Positions 62,912 to 64,000 of a stretch of DNA of 64,000 nucleotides are shown here, one piece after another; the first letter of the stretch is position 1, and each line of letters opens with the position of its first letter. The position numbers and the translations under genes were made by a program. The DNA comes from an uncultured Maribacter sp. (GTDB taxonomy: Bacteria; Bacteroidota; Bacteroidia; Flavobacteriales; Flavobacteriaceae). Under the pieces are notes generated by a model that was not told where the DNA came from, ran no database searches, and was given only the letters and a program-made list of their open reading frames with translations. Where the stretch lies: assembly GCF_947495965.1 (NCBI RefSeq), contig NZ_CANMBB010000004.1, positions 1 through 64,000 on the forward strand. The letters are read 5' to 3'.

Positions 62912-64000
62912 TTATCTTGTTTGTCCGTTTCCTAAAATATACCATTTATTGGTTACTAAATGCTGTAACCCAATTGGTCCTCGTTGGTGTAATTTATCTG
63001 TGCTAATGGCTAATTCTCCTCCAAGACCAAATTGCCCTCCGTCTGTAAATCTTGTAGATGCGTTATGGTACACAGCAGCAGTATCTACTAATTGCATAAA
63101 GGTGTCTGCATTCTCTTTATTAGCTGTTATAATTGCAGCAGAATGTCCGCCTCCGTATTTATTAATTTTTGTAATAGCTTCTTCTAAAGAAGGTACTTGC
63201 CCAAAAACAATTTTATAATCTAAAAACTCTTCATACCATATGTTTTCATCTTTTAGCATGGAGGTGCCCTCTAAAGAAGAAAAAGCTTCATCGGTAATAA
63301 TCTCTACATTACTTTTCTTAAGCTCAGCCATTAAGTGTTGTACAAAATGTTGCTTTCTAGGCATATCTGCAGCAATAAGAACTTTGTCTAAAGCATTACA
63401 GGCCGATATTTTAGTAGTTTTTGCATTTATAATAATGTCTAAAGCCATTTGTAAATCGGCTTCTGCATCTACATACACAAAATTGTTTCCTCTACCACTT
63501 ACAATAACTGGGCAGGTTGCATGCTGTTTTACAAAAGCAATTAATTTTTCGCCACCTCTAGGGACAATTAAGTCTAATTTTTGGGTTGGTTTTTCTAAAA
63601 ATTCTTGGGTTTGTTTTCTGTCAAATTGCAAATAAGAAACCCAATCTTTAGTACAGTTATGAGACTCTAAAGCTTTATGCCATAAATTTACCAAAACCAA
63701 ATTACTATTTAAAGACTCTTTACCGCCTTTTAAAAGTATTTTATTACCAGATTTAAAAGCAATACCAGCAGCTTCTATGGTAACATCTGGTCTAGATTCA
63801 TAAATAATTAATATAGTTCCAAAAGGCGCTGTTTTATTACTTACTTGAATACCATTATCATGCGTAAAGGCAAAACGCTCAATCCCTAATGGATCTTGCT
63901 CGTTTGCTAATTGTTTTAGAGATAAGACCATACCATCTATTTTAGATTGGTCTACTTTTAAACGGTCACCCATGGCTAAATCTTCACCAGAATAGGCATC
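62912..64000 (-). CDS. proA: Glutamate-5-semialdehyde dehydrogenase (N-terminus cut by window edge)
   Basis: The visible 362 codons run to the window edge without a stop. Family proteins are about 400 residues, so roughly 36 N-terminal residues are missing, and the internal ATG at 63973 is not the start. The catalytic cysteine is in SACNALDKVLI, and the C-terminal part has GGHSAAII and RGPIGLQ. The product is the substrate for proline formation. Confidence 0.94.
   Translation of the reverse strand, partial: DAYSGEDLAMGDRLKVDQSKIDGMVLSLKQLANEQDPLGIERFAFTHDNGIQVSNKTAPFGTILIIYESRPDVTIEAAGIAFKSGNKILLKGGKESLNSNLVLVNLWHKALESHNCTKDWVSYLQFDRKQTQEFLEKPTQKLDLIVPRGGEKLIAFVKQHATCPVIVSGRGNNFVYVDAEADLQMALDIIINAKTTKISACNALDKVLIAADMPRKQHFVQHLMAELKKSNVEIITDEAFSSLEGTSMLKDENIWYEEFLDYKIVFGQVPSLEEAITKINKYGGGHSAAIITANKENADTFMQLVDTAAVYHNASTRFTDGGQFGLGGELAISTDKLHQRGPIGLQHLVTNKWYILGNGQTR

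Overview
The window is a 64 kb piece of an AT-rich Bacteroidota chromosome, almost certainly a member of the Flavobacteriaceae. The evidence is a TonB-dependent receptor with a carboxypeptidase-like N-terminus, a PorP/SprF protein next to a giant adhesin with a gliding-motility-type C-terminus, bacteroidetal promoter boxes (TAnnTTTG) close to many start codons, and an arginine operon with an N-succinylornithine-type carbamoyltransferase. I saw no rRNA, tRNA, IS element, prophage or CRISPR array. The content is mainly housekeeping with some unusual multidomain proteins.

Layout. 1-7.1 kb: start of an unseen gene, then a duplicated beta-helix-like lipoprotein and a TonB-dependent receptor, divergent from a PhoB/PhoR-like two-component pair. 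7.2-11.7 kb: trmB, a LysE-type exporter, an alkyltransferase-like protein, a secreted unknown, an Mrp ATPase with a NifU-type Fe-S protein, and a ferredoxin. 11.7-18.5 kb (minus strand): a cNMP-binding/acyltransferase/SGNH fusion, an ABC exporter, a secreted unknown, aquaporin Z and a coiled-coil lipoprotein. 18.7-28.7 kb: a TonB-like protein, a metallophosphoesterase, a GAF protein, an HD plus PycTM-like membrane protein, a very large lipoprotein joining a phosphoesterase, a kinase-like segment and an Omp85-like barrel, and a propeller-like lipoprotein. 28.9-35.7 kb: alpha-glucan use, with a sodium/solute symporter divergent from beta-phosphoglucomutase, a GH65 phosphorylase and a GH13 enzyme. 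35.7-38.7 kb: a glycerophosphodiesterase, a flavoprotein, a DUF1697 protein and TspO. 38.8-43.6 kb: mevalonate decarboxylase, an inserted four-helix-bundle gene, a mevalonate-kinase-like GHMP kinase, a UbiA prenyltransferase, a pseudouridine synthase and a small membrane protein with a cytochrome-oxidase-like His motif. 43.7-47.5 kb: PhzF, a PLP decarboxylase and a divergent MocR regulator. 47.5-57.3 kb: a four-gene operon with a 2554-residue T9SS adhesin, PorP/SprF and two small envelope proteins. 57.5-64 kb: argH, a second four-helix-bundle gene, argE, argB, argF', proB and proA (cut by the window edge).

The most unusual items are the 1237-residue phosphoesterase/kinase-like/Omp85 fusion, the 862-residue cNMP/PlsC/SGNH fusion, the HD-PycTM protein without a cyclase, the 149-residue protein with a COX1 helix-X-like motif, a shared operator-like palindrome upstream of two genes, and two four-helix-bundle genes lodged in biosynthetic operons. 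All functional names are read from motifs by eye. No database search was run.
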